From contig JAQVIE010000116.1 of the NCBI GenBank assembly GCA_028695895.1, positions 1 to 5,173 of the forward strand: a DNA stretch of 5,173 nt, read 5' to 3'. This DNA comes from Methanospirillum sp. GTDB taxonomy: Archaea; Halobacteriota; Methanomicrobia; Methanomicrobiales; Methanospirillaceae. Under the pieces are notes generated by a model, which saw only the letters and a list, made by a program, of their open reading frames with translations, made no database searches and was not told where the DNA came from. The translations under genes were made by a program, and so were the position numbers. Below are positions 5,168 through 5,173 of this stretch, in pieces; the first letter of the stretch is position 1; the number at the start of each line of letters is the position of its first letter.

Positions 5168-5173
5168 ACAATA

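Overview
The window looks like a piece of a methanogenic archaeon's chromosome, most probably Methanomicrobiales (a Methanospirillum-like organism is a guess). The signs are two proteins of the FmdE family (named for the formylmethanofuran dehydrogenase operon), a small winged-helix protein of the archaeal DUF7123 type, Shine-Dalgarno sequences that match the archaeal 16S 3' end (GGTGAT, GGAGAGGT), TATA-like promoter elements instead of bacterial -35/-10 boxes, and A/T-rich intergenic DNA.

Positions 1-3143 hold a minus-strand operon read right to left. It encodes an exported FmdE-family protein (about 2037-3131), a FecB/BtuF-type ABC substrate-binding protein (about 859-1989) and a FecCD/BtuC-type permease (809 to the left edge, cut before its C-terminus). 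The gaps are about 47 bp each with no visible terminator; an ATPase gene probably follows outside the window. Positions 3144-3450 form a divergent, A/T-rich control region with two imperfect dyads and several TATA-like elements. Positions 3451-4083 carry a second, cytoplasmic FmdE-family gene on the plus strand with a C-terminal four-cysteine zinc ribbon.

Positions 4084-4915 (about 830 bp) contain no gene I can support firmly. They hold a T-run after the FmdE gene, two consecutive short open frames that could be a decayed gene, three copies of the palindrome GTTGCAAC at about one-helical-turn spacing just upstream of a TATA-like element, a 13-bp direct repeat, and an 11-bp stem-loop ahead of the last gene. 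The last gene (4916-5167) is a complete small DUF7123-like winged-helix protein with a clear ribosome-binding site.

Inferred working model: the exported FmdE protein and the binding protein act outside the membrane to capture or present a metal, oxyanion or metal chelate (molybdate/tungstate, iron, nickel, or a cobalamin-like compound). The permease moves it inside, and the cytoplasmic FmdE protein may handle it in connection with molybdo/tungsto-enzymes. The substrate cannot be read from the sequence. The pairing of an outside and an inside FmdE protein across one control region is the most interesting aspect of the window.
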